Shown piece by piece: positions 45,943 through 57,309 of a stretch of 64,000 nt of DNA. Within the stretch, counting starts at the first letter, position 1; each line of letters begins with the position of its first letter. The notes beneath the pieces are model-generated. The model saw only the letters and a list, made by a program, of their open reading frames with translations. It was not told the DNA's origin and searched no databases. Position numbers and translations under genes: made by a program. Source of the stretch: Siphonodentalium dalli (Eukaryota > Mollusca > Scaphopoda > Gadilida > Siphonodentaliidae); NCBI GenBank assembly GCA_032622095.1, contig CP136064.1, positions 173,548,310 to 173,612,309 on the forward strand, written 5' to 3'.

Positions 45943-46439
45943 ATGTTGACCAATATTACTAAATGCAGACTAATAGAATAACTGGGCGTTTTGAGTGCAC
46001 AGACAGATTAATTGATCGATAATTCACAGGTAGAATATTGGGCTATTAACTTACAGTGCAGTATAGTATAATATAATATCCAAACTGCAGACAGATTCCA
46101 GAATAAAAATGCAGTTGAGTTTTTAGAAATTAATAAGGAAAATTCTTTAAAATAGCTGATATAAATATAAGAAATGAATGTAATTTGAGTGCGTTTTATT
46201 AAGGTGGTATGTTACTGTGGCCATTGGGAGCACATTTAGTGAGAACCGTTTTGCGGTTCACACAATATGCCCAACAGCCACAGCACTACACCCTTCAGTA
46301 AAATACTCAAACTAAATTCATTTCTTAAATATAGCCAATCACTGAGCAGTTCTTGAAATATTGATATTTCAGGTCAGTCAATCACACCTTGTAATTCAAT
46401 GCAGGCCTCAAGATATGGTGCTGGAGAATTGCAGAATAT

Positions 46440-46620
46440 TAGGGAGACTCTCATATATAAGAGAACGCATTGGCCTAACAATATTTACATTGACCTTGTA
46501 AGCAAATGCATCCTCTTATATATGCGAGGATCCCTATGGGAGACTCGCGTACATAAGAGAATGTACTGGCACAGGATCTTTAATGCTGCACCAGTGCAGC
46601 TCCCATCATGAAAGGGTTAA
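46440..46620 (+). mobile_element. M1 hairpin MITE, complete arrangement
   Basis: Two opposed arms CATATATAAGAGAACGCATT (46452 region) and GCATCCTCTTATATATGCGA (46508 region) are followed by a third, GCGTACATAAGAGAATGTAC. The copy ends GGATCTTTAATGCTGCACCA, GTGCAGCTCCCATCATGAAA, GGGTTAA. This shows the full order of the family: arm, spacer AACAATATTTACATTGACC, hairpin, then a GCTGCACC/GGTGCAGC-type flank. Confidence 0.7.
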
Positions 46621-46786
46621 TATGAAGATTATCATTGGCTTTTTAATGGGACACCCCATTTCCCATATATGCTGTCCATATTCTTCTTTGTTCTTGATAA
46701 TTCTTCTCGAAGGTTTTTGTTTTTCTTCTTCACCTTTAAAAATTACAGCTGTAATAAACACTGAGATGCACAAGCTCTTAACTAAC

Positions 46787-46884
46787 CTCGTAAAATCCTT
46801 TCTTCGTGACAACGTGAAAAGTCCCAGACTCGAACTGTTCCATCATCAGAACAAGAGGCAAACTTGGAATCCGTCGGACAGAAA
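46787..46884 (-). CDS. WDR33: WDR33 exon, WD40 blade 3
   Basis: The exon encodes [20 protein letters not shown] then [12 protein letters not shown], nearly identical to human [19 protein letters not shown] and [13 protein letters not shown]. This is the best conserved blade in the window, with the [10 protein letters not shown] signature. The acceptor is CCCAACAG. The first base T completes Ser from the previous exon, and the last base G starts the Gly codon completed by the next exon. The donor is GTTAGT. The 11.3-kb intron before it and 10.9-kb intron after it leave this 98-bp exon isolated among repeats. Confidence 0.96.
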
Positions 46885-47856
46885 CTGTTGGGGAAAATAA
46901 CAACAGAAAACTGTATACTTATATGAAGTACATTTATTTTTGAAAAATAAATGCACTTTACAACAAAAAAATTCCAGCAGACAAACTCCGAAAACAAAGC
47001 TGGAAATTAACCATAAAGTCAGTCCGGTTGTCATCATCTGTGCCGTTAGTTCACAAGGTTCTTTAAATTTTAAAATGATGTTCAGTCATTTTCTTCTTGA
47101 CCACAGCTTCTGTTCAATATCGGATATTCTATACTTGCTCATTTTCAAATTTTCAAAACTATTCACCAATCATCCATTCCTGTTATTGTATATTGCGGTA
47201 TTCTGAGATTATAAGATGAAATAAGAAAATTTTCTCTATGAAAGTAGCTTGTGAATTTTCAGTTTTTGTTATTAGTGAGCAGAAATGAGTAAAACTCCAA
47301 GAGGCTCAAAGGCGCCTTCAAAATGAGTATGGACTATAGATAGCCACCTTGAGAGGCCCTGCAAATATTCAAGATCCTATCGATATCGCTGGTGTGATCT
47401 GGTGTAGACAGATTAATTGTGCTATCAGACTGATATAGGTGTATATTTGTCCTATTAATCTGCACAATTATGTGTGTACATGTAAATATATCGCTAATTG
47501 GTGTCACATGGTCACTCCACGTCTGATTTCAACTCGCATCAGGATTAGCGATTAACTGCAGTCAGCTAACTGCAAAATTGTGACCAACGTGAGGACTTAC
47601 GCTATGCATTGTCAGCTATCCATTTCAATTTGATATTTGCCCCCAGATTCGATAGCGGATTTCGATTCTGCTGAAAAGTGCTGATTCTGAGGGTTAAGTC
47701 ACAAATTTTGTAGTGTGAGCAAAGCATGTGAACCGAAGTCAAAACATTCATCATTCATTACTGATATTTTCACTTCACCATTTGTTCAATGATTTTCATA
47801 TTAAATAATGTTTCAAAAACACTAACAAAGTATAAATCATCTTTTGTCTATATTTG
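46885..47856. other. Intron sequence, nothing recognised
   Basis: This follows the blade 3 acceptor. A frame runs from the exon into the intron on the minus strand but has no conserved sequence beyond 46884. No arrays or TIRs seen. Confidence 0.45.
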
Positions 47857-47864
47857 ACTATAGC

Positions 47865-48646
47865 CAGAGACGTGGCGACAGGGGAGGGGGGGGGGGGGGG
47901 GGGGTGGCACCCCCCCCCCCTCTCAACTTTGGTCAAAATTTTCAACAGTTGGAAATTTTCCAACCTAAGTGGGGGTGTCAGGTTTGAAATTTCCAACTCT
48001 ATGAGGGCTTGATACTAGTCTAGATGCTAGGATTTTGCGATTTTCTTGTTCAGATTTCAAAATTTTCCCACACCGGGCCGAACCATGGCCGGCCCGGTGT
48101 CTCATTGTCCCTCCCCCGTGGCCAATACAACACTGCTATTTAGTTTAAGAAAACAATATTTTACTACATTTGGTCAAACTTGTGGACTAAAATGGTCATC
48201 AGTTGGAGAATTTTCCAAACTGAGGGGGAGTATGAGGTTTGAAATTTCCAAAATTATAGGAAAGCTTCAGTTGAGGCCAGTCTAGATGCTAGGGTTTGCG
48301 ATTTTCTTGTATATAGTTTTCAAAATTTTCTCACACCACGCCGAACAACCATGGTCGGCCCAGTGTGTCGTGGTCTCTTGTCTGTAGCCGTGTGCATTTG
48401 TCTGGAGTTAGACCACTAGATGTTAGGATTTATGCAATTTTTCAGGTTAGAATACCATGGAATATAGAACCATGGTTTATGAAATCTAGGATATATTAGG
48501 ACTGAGCACTGAGGTGCAAGGGGGTGGGTGGTGGTGGTGCAAATGGAATTATGCAAAACTTGTGTGGGGGGGGGGGGGGTTGCAGTTGGAATTTCCCCAA
48601 GGTGGACACCCCCGCCCCCAATAGAGACCCTCTAGCCACGTCCCTG
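47865..48646 (+). mobile_element. hAT-type element with perfect 8-bp target duplication
   Basis: The ends CAGAGACGTGGC and GCCACGTCCCTG are inverted. ACTATAGC is identical at 47857-47864 and 48647-48654. The interior has G and C homopolymer tracts (47881-47919, 48566-48580) and an internal direct repeat of TTTGAAATTTCCAA with AGTCTAGATGCTAGG at about 47980-48035 and 48238-48292. About 782 bp, non-coding. Confidence 0.88.
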
Positions 48647-49639
48647 ACTATAGCAGTAATTATTATCATAAATGAAACCTTCCCAGATATGGGATGTATT
48701 GCATAAAATAAAACGTAAAAAAAAATTGAAGATCAAATGAAATTTATCACATTTTCCCCCCATCATTTTGTGCAGCATAATAACACAGATCACACATGGC
48801 ATTCTGAGGTGGTAGGCCTGAATGATTAGTTTGGTGTCGTTAAATTGACTTGGCAGGAAATGGGTTGAGTATGAATCATGGTTATATATATCCTCAATAA
48901 AATGGCACTGACATGCAATGAGGACACATTAAATCATCTCCAGTATCTAAGAGAAACAATCAGTGTGGTCAGTGTCAATACTCCCACCAAACTATACCCA
49001 GCTTATCCACAATAATTAAACATTGAGTGAAAACTATATGAATGAGATGTGTGGATTCATCATCCATGTTGTGAAGTTAGGCCAAAATAAATCAATAGCT
49101 AGATTATCATCTAATTTTTGACAATTGGGGCTGTGGGTAAATTGAATTTTTGCCAACACAAATAATCACGGCCAGTTCTGGAATTTAAAACAATATTTTA
49201 CTTTATATCGTACCAGCTCTTTGAAACTGCTCAATTTGAATTTTGATCCAATTGGAGTCATCAGAGTTAGTGGGATGTAATTCAACAAATAAGGCATGTG
49301 AAAATCTAATCAAAATTATCAGAATATAAAAACTTTGAGGTGGGGACATAAATATAGGAGGTGATGATAATCTAGAATGTGTTTTTAGTGGCCTTAAATC
49401 ATCTTTTACAAAATAAGAAAAAACAAAAACAAGAAATTTAACCTCGATTTGATTTATTTTGTACCACCAATGTTCACCAATCCAGTAATTTGCATCTGCA
49501 AGTGATGATTTTGTGGGAGAGGGGGTGGTTGTTGGGTGGTAATCTGTAAGCTGTGTAATCAAGCTATTCATTCTCAAATGTTTAGACATAGGCCTAACCA
49601 GACAGCAGAAGTAATCAAAAATAGGTGATTCTAAATACG

Positions 49640-50690
49640 ACATCTGTGGCAATTTTGGCCCAAAATTCAAATAAATGTGTGTTTTTGTCCAGATTTTGAT
49701 TACTGGGATTTATTATTTGATTGAGGATGAAAATCTTATTTTGCAAATTGAAGTTGCACTGATCAATAATAATAAATCGTTTATTATCATTATGACTCCA
49801 CTATGAGTCTCGGTGTATAAAAAACCGACATGCAATTAAAATTAGGACATGTTTGCTTTTATACATCGAGCCCAATGGTATGTTAATTTTTAATTATACG
49901 TTGGTGTTTTGTAGGACAATCGTTAAGTTTTAAAGTGATGTGAAACACTCCGGTAGGGTGATAAAATAGAAATTGAGAATAATCTTGTTCGAAATCATTT
50001 TTGTCAGTTTATCGCAGATAGTCGAGTCCCGAATGAAGATGTAAATATTTACAATTGAGCATAGTTCAGACGATGTTTTCTATGGATTGGTAAGAACAAT
50101 TTCTTTGAAATTTTCTGGCATGTTAGTAGAATGCTCCATTCCCCAGGTTGGCATAGAGCCAGAGTACTAACATGTCTTTAAGAGCAGCGTAATAATAGGT
50201 CAAGTCTAAAGTATTGTTAATCCTAAAGTACAGAAAGTAATAAATGTCAGTCAGCTGTTTACATTTAAAGCTTTTTGAATACACGCAGAATTTCTCAACA
50301 CTACCTCCACCCCACCCCCCCCCCCCCCCCCCCCCCCACCACCACCTTAGGTTGTGTGGTTTGACTAGTGCAATTTTAATTCCTTGGTATATCTTTTCAT
50401 TACGATGTTTGATAATTTGTATGATGTTTTCTATCAGAATTCGTTTCTTGTGTATTTCTATGTGTCATGCGCCTTTACGTGTGTTGTTTGTCAGTTCACA
50501 ATTTGATTTGCAAAAGGGGTGATTTTGGCCCAAATTCAATCAAATATGTGTTTTTGTCCATATTTTGATTATTCCATGATTATTTGATTGATGACAAAAA
50601 TCATTATTTTCTGAATTAAAGTTGCACTAACCTATAATAATAAATTGTTTATTATCATTATGACTCCACTGTGGGGCTCTGTGTATAATG
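49640..50690 (+). repeat. Two direct copies of a 175-bp sequence flanking about 700 bp
   Basis: 49640-49822 (ATTTTGGCCCAAAATTCAAA to GACTCCACTATGAGTCTCGG) is repeated at 50522-50692 (ATTTTGGCCCAAATTCAATC to GACTCCACTGTGGGGCTCTG) with moderate divergence. The spacing is about 880 bp. A short inverted pair TCGGTGTATAAAA/TTTTATACATCGA lies at 49815-49871. No LTR-type ends were recognised. A C tract lies at 50318-50336 within the spacer. Confidence 0.65.
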
Positions 50691-50750
50691 TCTGTTGGCT
50701 TAAGTTGTACAAATTAAATTCATCAAAGTAGCAATAATACGTGGACAAAG

Positions 50751-50812
50751 TAAACGTGTGAGTTATATCGCTTGACAGGACTAAACGTGTGAGTTATATC
50801 GCTTGACAGGAC
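50751..50812 (+). repeat. Exact 31-bp tandem duplication
   Basis: TAAACGTGTGAGTTATATCG followed by CTTGACAGGAC occurs twice in a row with no difference. Confidence 0.85.
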
Positions 50813-50884
50813 AAGTATTCATTCCATAAATCAAGGAACAGAGTAAATTTGCATGGCCAATAATAAATGTAAGCATAAAATAAT

Positions 50885-51531
50885 TAACCCTTTCTTTACT
50901 AAATGGACTCTCCCATCCAGTTATAAAAGTATACAGTGGAATGATAAATAATTATTCATCTGGGAGCAGACGACATATAATAAAAGTGAAAAATCATTTG
51001 CATTCATTGCTGGGAGATGTTCAGAAAATAAGTTCAACTTTGTTAACCCTTTACCCAACAGAACGGCCCTGTGCCAATGCATTCTCTTATATATGGGAGT
51101 CGTCCATAGGTCGCCTCGCATATATAAGAGAATGCATTGGCTTAACACATATTAAAAATGATCAAATTGTCAAAGAATGTAGAAAATATTATAAGAAAAA
51201 ATGGTAAAAAGTGTTAAAAGGATTTTTTTAGGCCAATTTTGATGCATTCTCTTATATATGCGAGGCGACCTATGGTCAACTCGCATATATAAGAGAATGC
51301 ATTGGCACAGGTCATAACTCAGTGTAACCATCACAATGTGGTCAATGAACCGGTTCCAATGATATCCATATTTGTATGGTGTTATTGAGACAGACCAAAG
51401 ATATTTTAGGCTGTTGAAGCTTTATTTGGGCGCTTTTGGCCGGTTTGTTGGGTAAAGGGTTAAACTTATGATCTGAAAATTTCCTGAGGGAAGTACTCAT
51501 CAATCGAGTATTTAGTATAGAAAGGGTTAAA
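50885..51531. mobile_element. M2 foldback MITE hosting a second MITE
   Basis: The outer ends TTAACCCTTTCTTTACTAAA and, inverted, TTTAGTATAGAAAGGGTTAA match the ends of 34699-34917. Inside, GTTCAGAAAATAAGTTCAAC and ACTTATGATCTGAAAATTTC are the opposed arms, broken by the element at 51043-51463. Confidence 0.7.
51043..51463. mobile_element. TTAACCC-ended MITE carrying two M1 hairpins
   Basis: TTAACCCTTTACCCAACA (51043-51060) is exactly inverted at 51446-51463. The terminal TTAA may be the target duplication. Two M1 hairpins lie within (arms near 51074 and 51118-51140; 51241-51264 and 51280-51304). This links the M1 hairpins to a TTAACCCTTT-ended carrier and explains why other M1 copies end with AAAGGGTTAA. 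Confidence 0.75.
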
Positions 51532-51842
51532 ACTCATGCCCAATGTAGACCGTTTTACACAGGGACCAGGTGCAATTTGAGAGATGTCACTTCTCCCTAT
51601 TCATTTAATAACAACCTGCTCGTCACTGTGCGCGATGAGTAAACCAGAGGCAATTATTCTTCGCAAAGTTCTTTCCTTAATATCATATCGGGGATGTTCG
51701 ATATGCTTTGCCTATTATCAAATTACAGTGAAGAGGATTGTTTCGAACAGTTAACACCTGAAGATCAGCCCTCTGTATTTGATCAGTGTGATAAGGCAAT
51801 ACAAAAAAAACCTCTTACAATGTGCAAACAAAGTTACTCCTT

Positions 51843-52280
51843 TTAAAGATGTATAATCCGAATTAACGCTCGCAAATTACTATTTCCTTGGCTTCGGGGG
51901 TAAAAAGTATTTGATTCGAGTCGAGGAACCCACCCATCAAAGCTCAGAGTGATCAGGTATATCGATGTTTGAAATCTATTACTTTTCACAACAGATAACA
52001 GCCGACGAGAAGACCTTCTCAGACCAAATTGCAGAAGATGGACAACTCTAAAATCAAGTGGCTTTTTTGTGTCAGATATATGACAAACCGGCAATATTTT
52101 GTTGAACAAAATGTTGATCAATAACAGGTTTTGGACAATTTTATACTATAGTTGACTGTCGTTAGCATTATTTTTGGGTAATTACTCGATTCTGATAACT
52201 GAAGCAGCATTTCAAATTTGTTTATTGTTGTTGGAATCTTGATGATATGGGGACCATCGAATCGGATTTAGTACCTTTAA
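51843..52280 (+). mobile_element. TTAA-flanked MITE, copy 2
   Basis: This is the same family as 2002-2445, about 438 bp, flanked by TTAA at 51843-51846 and 52277-52280. The right end (AATCGGATTTAGTACCT) is well kept; the left end is more diverged. Shared internal words include GAGGAACCCA, CAAAGCTCAGAG and GTGTCAGATAT. It has no coding capacity. Confidence 0.75.
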
Positions 52281-52429
52281 TCACACTAATATGCATTCTT
52301 TGTTTGCTTGAACATAACCCTATCAGAAATGCAGAGAGGAGTCACTTCTCCCTGGCTAAACAGACAGATGGGTGCAACATTGCAGGGAAGACAGAAATGT
52401 CCCATGTCTACCTCCATCTGGGCTGGTCT

Positions 52430-52560
52430 GTTATCAGGGCTCGAAATGTTCACCTGTCCACTGTGACCGATAGTTCAGTTTGTGGGTAACAAGTAAATTC
52501 TTTGGCTACCTGTCACATGACAGGTGACCTTAGTGACAGGTAATCTTACTAGTATTTTGC
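52430..52560 (+). repeat. Single CAGGGCTCGAAAT end with CCTGTCA palindrome
   Basis: CAGGGCTCGAAATGTTCACC resembles a hAT-type left terminus but no inverted partner was found. CCTGTCACATGACAGG at about 52511-52526 is a near-perfect palindrome. Probably a truncated element. Confidence 0.4.
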
Positions 52561-52599
52561 AGGCTTCATTTTGGGAACGTAGCATAATATCTACATAAA

Positions 52600-52985
52600 G
52601 AAAGTGCCAATGGTACTGTAGCTCAACTTCGAGAGGGGACATTTCATATGTTAGTCAATGGAGTGCATTGGAAATGCGGAAAGTTGAAATGTCTAAGTAT
52701 AACTAGATGTCATCATGAAGATATATATGGCCGCTGGCAGCCATGTTTTTTGCCGCATGACCCAGCATGACCTCAAAATAATTTTTCGTTCGCATCTACA
52801 TGCCAATGCACATGGCAAATTTCATGATGATCAGATGAACGGTACCACTTGTAGCCATGCTAATAGATTGAAATTTGAAATCCAAGATGGCTACTGGCAG
52901 TCATGTTTTTTTTGCCAAATGACCCCAAAATGACTTCTCATTTACATGTCAAAGTCGTGACAAATTTCATAATGATAAATGAGAA
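52600..52985 (+). mobile_element. Family D copy, 3'-truncated
   Basis: The head AAAGTGCCAATGGTACTGTA, GCTCAACTTCGAG is followed by two modules (GCCGCTGGCAGCCATGTTTT; AAGATGGCTACTGGCAGTCA). The hairpin tail is missing. Confidence 0.6.
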
Positions 52986-52989
52986 GGAA

Positions 52990-53955
52990 TTGGTGGGATT
53001 ATTAAATGTCCAGTTTTGTCAGATTAATCAGGATCAATTGAGAATTTTTAAATTTTAGAATTCACAATGTACATTATATAGAATGGAATCATCCTCAAAG
53101 ACAAATTATGATTCCTTAAATGAGGTATGAAATGTCTCATTATTTACTGCAAAAACAAGCAAGAAGTAAACGTTTTTGGACACAAAAATGGAATAAATAT
53201 TCATCGGCCATGCCCAGCCACTACTTTCACCTGCTGAATAATAGTGAAGGGGTGCATTTTTAGCTGAAATTATTAATAGTGAAGCAATTAAATAAAGGCA
53301 TACACCAAAGTCAGAAAATACTGCAATGGAGCTCCAAATCTGTACTTTTGATTATGAAGGGGTTACAATAATCATGAAGACTTGTATTTTTAAGTCAAAG
53401 TTAAATGATAGCATTGTCACTATTATTTGGCAGGTAAGAGACTATGAGTAGAAGAGGGAGCAACTACTCTCAATTTGACCACCAATGACTCCAAGCATTG
53501 GTCATTGATATAGGATGTATACAAATTGACCCACTTAATTTTAGAAGCAACATCGAAATATGGAAAGTAAGTTGCAAGTTATCTCCAATAAACCCTGATA
53601 AATCAACTTATTTTATATGACAACCCTTTTGTGCATAGCAGCATGTCAGTCAACACGATTACCTGTTGTTTTGGTCATGTATGGGATTAGCTCTCTCAAA
53701 CATTGGGCTGGCTTTGTGAAATTGAACTCCAAACCCAGTCAAGTTTATTTTCAAACCCAGTCAGGTATATTTTCTATTTTTTCCCCAAGAAATGTGTCTC
53801 TTTGTGGTGTTAATCTTTAGAATGCCCATTAATTCGAGTGGGCTAATCTCATACTATGATGTTGTTTTGATCACGCGAACAAGATACACCCAATATTCAA
53901 AATTTAATTGCTTTTTGTCAAATTTAACTTAATATTATTTACTTTTTATAAATAT
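52990..53955. other. Intron sequence, nothing recognised
   Basis: AT-rich. No TIR, array or conserved frame seen. Confidence 0.5.
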
Positions 53956-53958
53956 GAC

Positions 53959-54336
53959 TCAATGCGACTGTGTGTATTTTGTGTTCTCAGGTGACATATA
54001 TTGGGAGTAGAGAGATATGCAGTGGGGATATACCAATTGGTACTTATTTCCCAGGTTCCCATTTGAGTAGGTCACACAGGGGTTTGGAAAAGCTTTACAC
54101 ACAATAGAAAGTTCAGAAGTGCAAAAGAATTCCTCAATCATAAACAGGCAGTCGTACTCGCAATAATCCCCATGGGCACCCCGATTTATATGGCATGCCT
54201 GAACTCCATCAATTGATGGTAGTGACCATATGATACCTTGGTCATAGAAAGATTTCTTTCCCACACAAAATGTAGGGGTTACATTCATTGCACTGCGCTG
54301 TGTCATGCACGAATGATCACAATACATCGCAAACAA
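53959..54336 (-). CDS. Unexplained cysteine-rich open frame (hypothetical)
   Basis: A 125-codon minus-strand frame in an AT-rich intron, same strand as WDR33. It has eleven cysteines, including MYCDHSCMTQ, GVQACHINRGAHGDYCEYDC, EEFFCTSELSIVCK and NPCVTYSNGN. The PCVTYSNGN segment faintly recalls the TYSN core of Kazal domains, but the cysteine spacing does not fit and I do not assign it. No signal peptide is evident at the first Met and I see no convincing promoter. It could be an exon of a nested gene, a decayed gene fragment, or chance. Confidence 0.2.
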   Translation of the reverse strand: MFAMYCDHSCMTQRSAMNVTPTFCVGKKSFYDQGIIWSLPSIDGVQACHINRGAHGDYCEYDCLFMIEEFFCTSELSIVCKAFPNPCVTYSNGNLGNKYQLVYPHCISLYSQYMSPENTKYTQSH

Positions 54337-54639
54337 TGAAAGAATGTCTTTTATTCATGTGGACTAAACACATGTTGACGATAGAGGCAAAGCTAGCTTC
54401 AGGTGAAAATCAATAAACGTAGGGTCCCGAAAAGACCGTAATTATAGGTGGGAACTTTGTTTTAAAAAGAATAAGCGTACAGTATGCTTATTTGGGTCAT
54501 GAGAGTAACTTGGAAGATGGAAGGATGAAACAACAACATTATTTAAAGTTGAACCCTTTGTCATATGCATAAACAGGGTCAAAGACCGCAGTCTTTTTAT
54601 AACGATTCCATCGTGAATTTCTGGCAGCAACATGTTCTA

Positions 54640-55960
54640 ATAAACTATTTTTATCATGGTTGGCTTGGTGTTGATGCTCCCTTTTGCCTCAAAATAAATA
54701 ATCATGATGGGTCTTAATAATCGTCATTACCTGCCAATTATACAAGAAATTGATAATCGTGAAGTCACAATTATTAGGCCGATGTGAGTACTGCATGAAG
54801 GTCAAATCTGCCTCGATTAACAACTGCACTCCTTCAAATTGCCAGACCGTCCTATACGCAAGAGAATTATTTGTGAGATATCCTTGTGTTTCTAAGCAGG
54901 TAAGTTTAACTGGCCCATAATTTGTTCCAAGACTCTACAATTAATTTGACGAATACAAAGCGAATGCAACACCAGTTGAATGAAGAATTAGCTGTGCAAG
55001 ATGCAATCTCCCTTGATATTTGTAACAATGAATAACAGTGCAAAGTGTATTTTCATTCATTTTAAGATATTCAACAACGGATTTGTATTTATTCAACTGT
55101 CAACAGGGTTGGTGATTTATTTGATTTTTTCGATTTTTTTCCTAATTGTTATGAAAATATGCAATTGTGCAATGTCTTTGATAAATGAAGGTTCTAAAAG
55201 GTGTTGCTTATTATATCCAAGGCTGGATTAATCAAAATTCTATTATTATTTTTTGTATAACTACATGTATCAAGCACAAATATCATGGCAGAACAGATAT
55301 AGCGACCATGTACTTTAATTATGCATACACTTAGGTCCATGTGAGTTCCAATGTTGTGATATTTGGATAAGTAGACCTGTGCTTAAAGATTTACTAAAAC
55401 ATTTAGTAAATTTTAGCCGAGAACTGAATATATTATCAATCACCTTTTCTCCTCGGTGACGAGGACATACATGTAATCACACCATACATATATCAAGTAT
55501 GGATAACTAGAGTAGTTTAGATGGCACAGTATATGGTATAATTACTTTGTTGGCATTTACATGTATGGCAATCAGAAAAGGAAAGGAAATTTAATAGTGT
55601 ATAAATGAGGAGTGCTGAATCTGATTGTAGTTACAAATAAGCGGAACAGGTCGTTGCTGGAGCAGTAATCCCAGAACCATGCAGTATGCCTGTTTCTATA
55701 GGGTTGACAATTACTTCACAATTTCATATCTATTATCCAATTTTGTATATTGTTTAATCATAATCATGTTATAGTTTACAAAAAACCTTGTTAGATATTG
55801 CAAATTCTTGAGATATGCAATCATTTCAATTTTTTTTATTTAAATCGATGATTACTTGATTTAAATCAGCCAACCCCGACTGTCAACCTGATCAAACTAG
55901 GTTGGTACGGTAAATAATCTTTTTGGTGGATATAATTCCCATTTTCAAGGGCAGAGGAAG
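54640..55960. other. Intron sequence, nothing recognised
   Basis: AT-rich, with short T and A tracts (for example 55120-55145 and 55825-55850). No element ends or conserved coding frame seen. Confidence 0.5.
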
Positions 55961-56830
55961 CATTTTCATATGGGCATAATCATGAAATCCTTGTGGATGG
56001 GCAAGCTACTTTATTTTGACCTACACCAAATCCTTGAGTACCAATATATAACTATTTGTAATTTTGTAGTAATATATCTGTATTTATTTTATATTAACAC
56101 CAACAATATTGACAGGGAAAGTACCGTTATTTGTATCTGGACTAATGCTCAAACCCTATGAGCACAGGATATAGACGTTTTTATTTAAGCATCAGACCAA
56201 CCCATATTAGCAAGGGAAAGATATTTGTATTCAATGAAACATTTTAACGTTACCAGCATTAACAGAGGATATACTGTTATTTCTGTTCTGAAATGGACTA
56301 AAATATTGTGGACACAGGATGTAGCTGAATCTAGATTTATTCAAACATCCACATAATCATTATGAGCAAGGGAAGAATATTTGTGTTCCTTGATACATTA
56401 ATCCCAGTTACTAATGGCAGGAGAGGTATGTTTATTTGCACTTTGACACAATCTCAAACCTTGTGGGCAAATGACATACCAAAAATTTGCACTTATTCAA
56501 ACAACAATTGGATCTCATTGTGAAGTCAAGTACTATTTGTATTCATTGAAACATTAACCCAATCCCAATTTAAACGGAAAATACCTCTACAAGTATTTGG
56601 ACATAAAACCAGACCTTTTGGGTGGAGGATGTACTTAATTTGTAGCAAACATAAGCCAATCATTACGGGTATTTGTATCTAGAAATGAACCCAAAACTTG
56701 TGGGCTAAGGATGTAGCTTAATTTATATTTATTCAAACTTCCTTGTGGGCAAGGTAAGGATATGTGTCTTTAACCCATAGGCAAAGGAGGTACCTTTATT
56801 TGTATTTGACAGATGGTTATATTTTTACCG
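55960..56830 (+). repeat. Old tandem array of about 155-bp period
   Basis: Variants of CTCAAACCTTGTGGGCAAAG and AGGATGTAGCTTAATTT recur near 56025, 56150, 56303, 56455, 56612 and 56690. They alternate with TTATTCAAACATCC and GGGAAAGATATTTGTATTCA phrases. Units are heavily diverged, so the array is old. The last interval is about half a unit. It is unrelated to the GGCCATAACTC modules. Confidence 0.55.
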
Positions 56831-57133
56831 ATTCAGACTTCAACCAATAATACCAATTCGGTACATATATCTTGTTGTCATTCAAATATTAGCTTTTGAC
56901 ATGGGCAGGGGGGAACATTTTACATTTTGTTTGGATTGAAACAAAATCATGGTAAGGTGGGTAGGTATTTGAAATCTTTGCTTATTCATACATCAAACAT
57001 TTTAATTTGGTCAGGTAGACCATATGAATGCAACACTTCTCAGAGAAAGAATTGTTTATTATTTATTCAATCATCAAACAATTCACTCTGGAAGGGGGTG
57101 TGGGGTGTTTTAGGTCAGTTTTCCCCAGGTGGC

Positions 57134-57303
57134 CATGTAGTATGTTTATGAGTGGATGGGAATTGCAACAGGGTGACCTAAAACCTATCGCTATAAGCAA
57201 ATTATTCCCTCATTCAACCATGTAGCATGTTTATGAGTGGATAGGAATTGCAACAGGGTGACTTAAAACCTATCACAATAAGAAAATTATTCCCTCATCC
57301 AAT
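57134..57303 (+). repeat. 85-bp tandem duplication
   Basis: CATGTAGTATGTTTATGAGT at 57134 and CATGTAGCATGTTTATGAGT at 57219 begin two units that both contain GGAATTGCAACAGGGTGAC, TAAAACCTATC and AAATTATTCCCTCAT. They differ at several positions. Confidence 0.8.
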
Positions 57304-57309
57304 CCCAGA

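Noticed and set aside
46606-46812. Lys/Glu-rich 68-codon frame next to the blade 3 exon
   Set aside because: It is in a different frame from the exon, overlaps an M1 repeat and has no counterpart in WDR33.
49203-49670. 155-codon minus-strand frame
   Set aside because: Low-complexity composition, partly overlaps the 175-bp direct repeat, no recognisable domain or splice context. Treated as chance.
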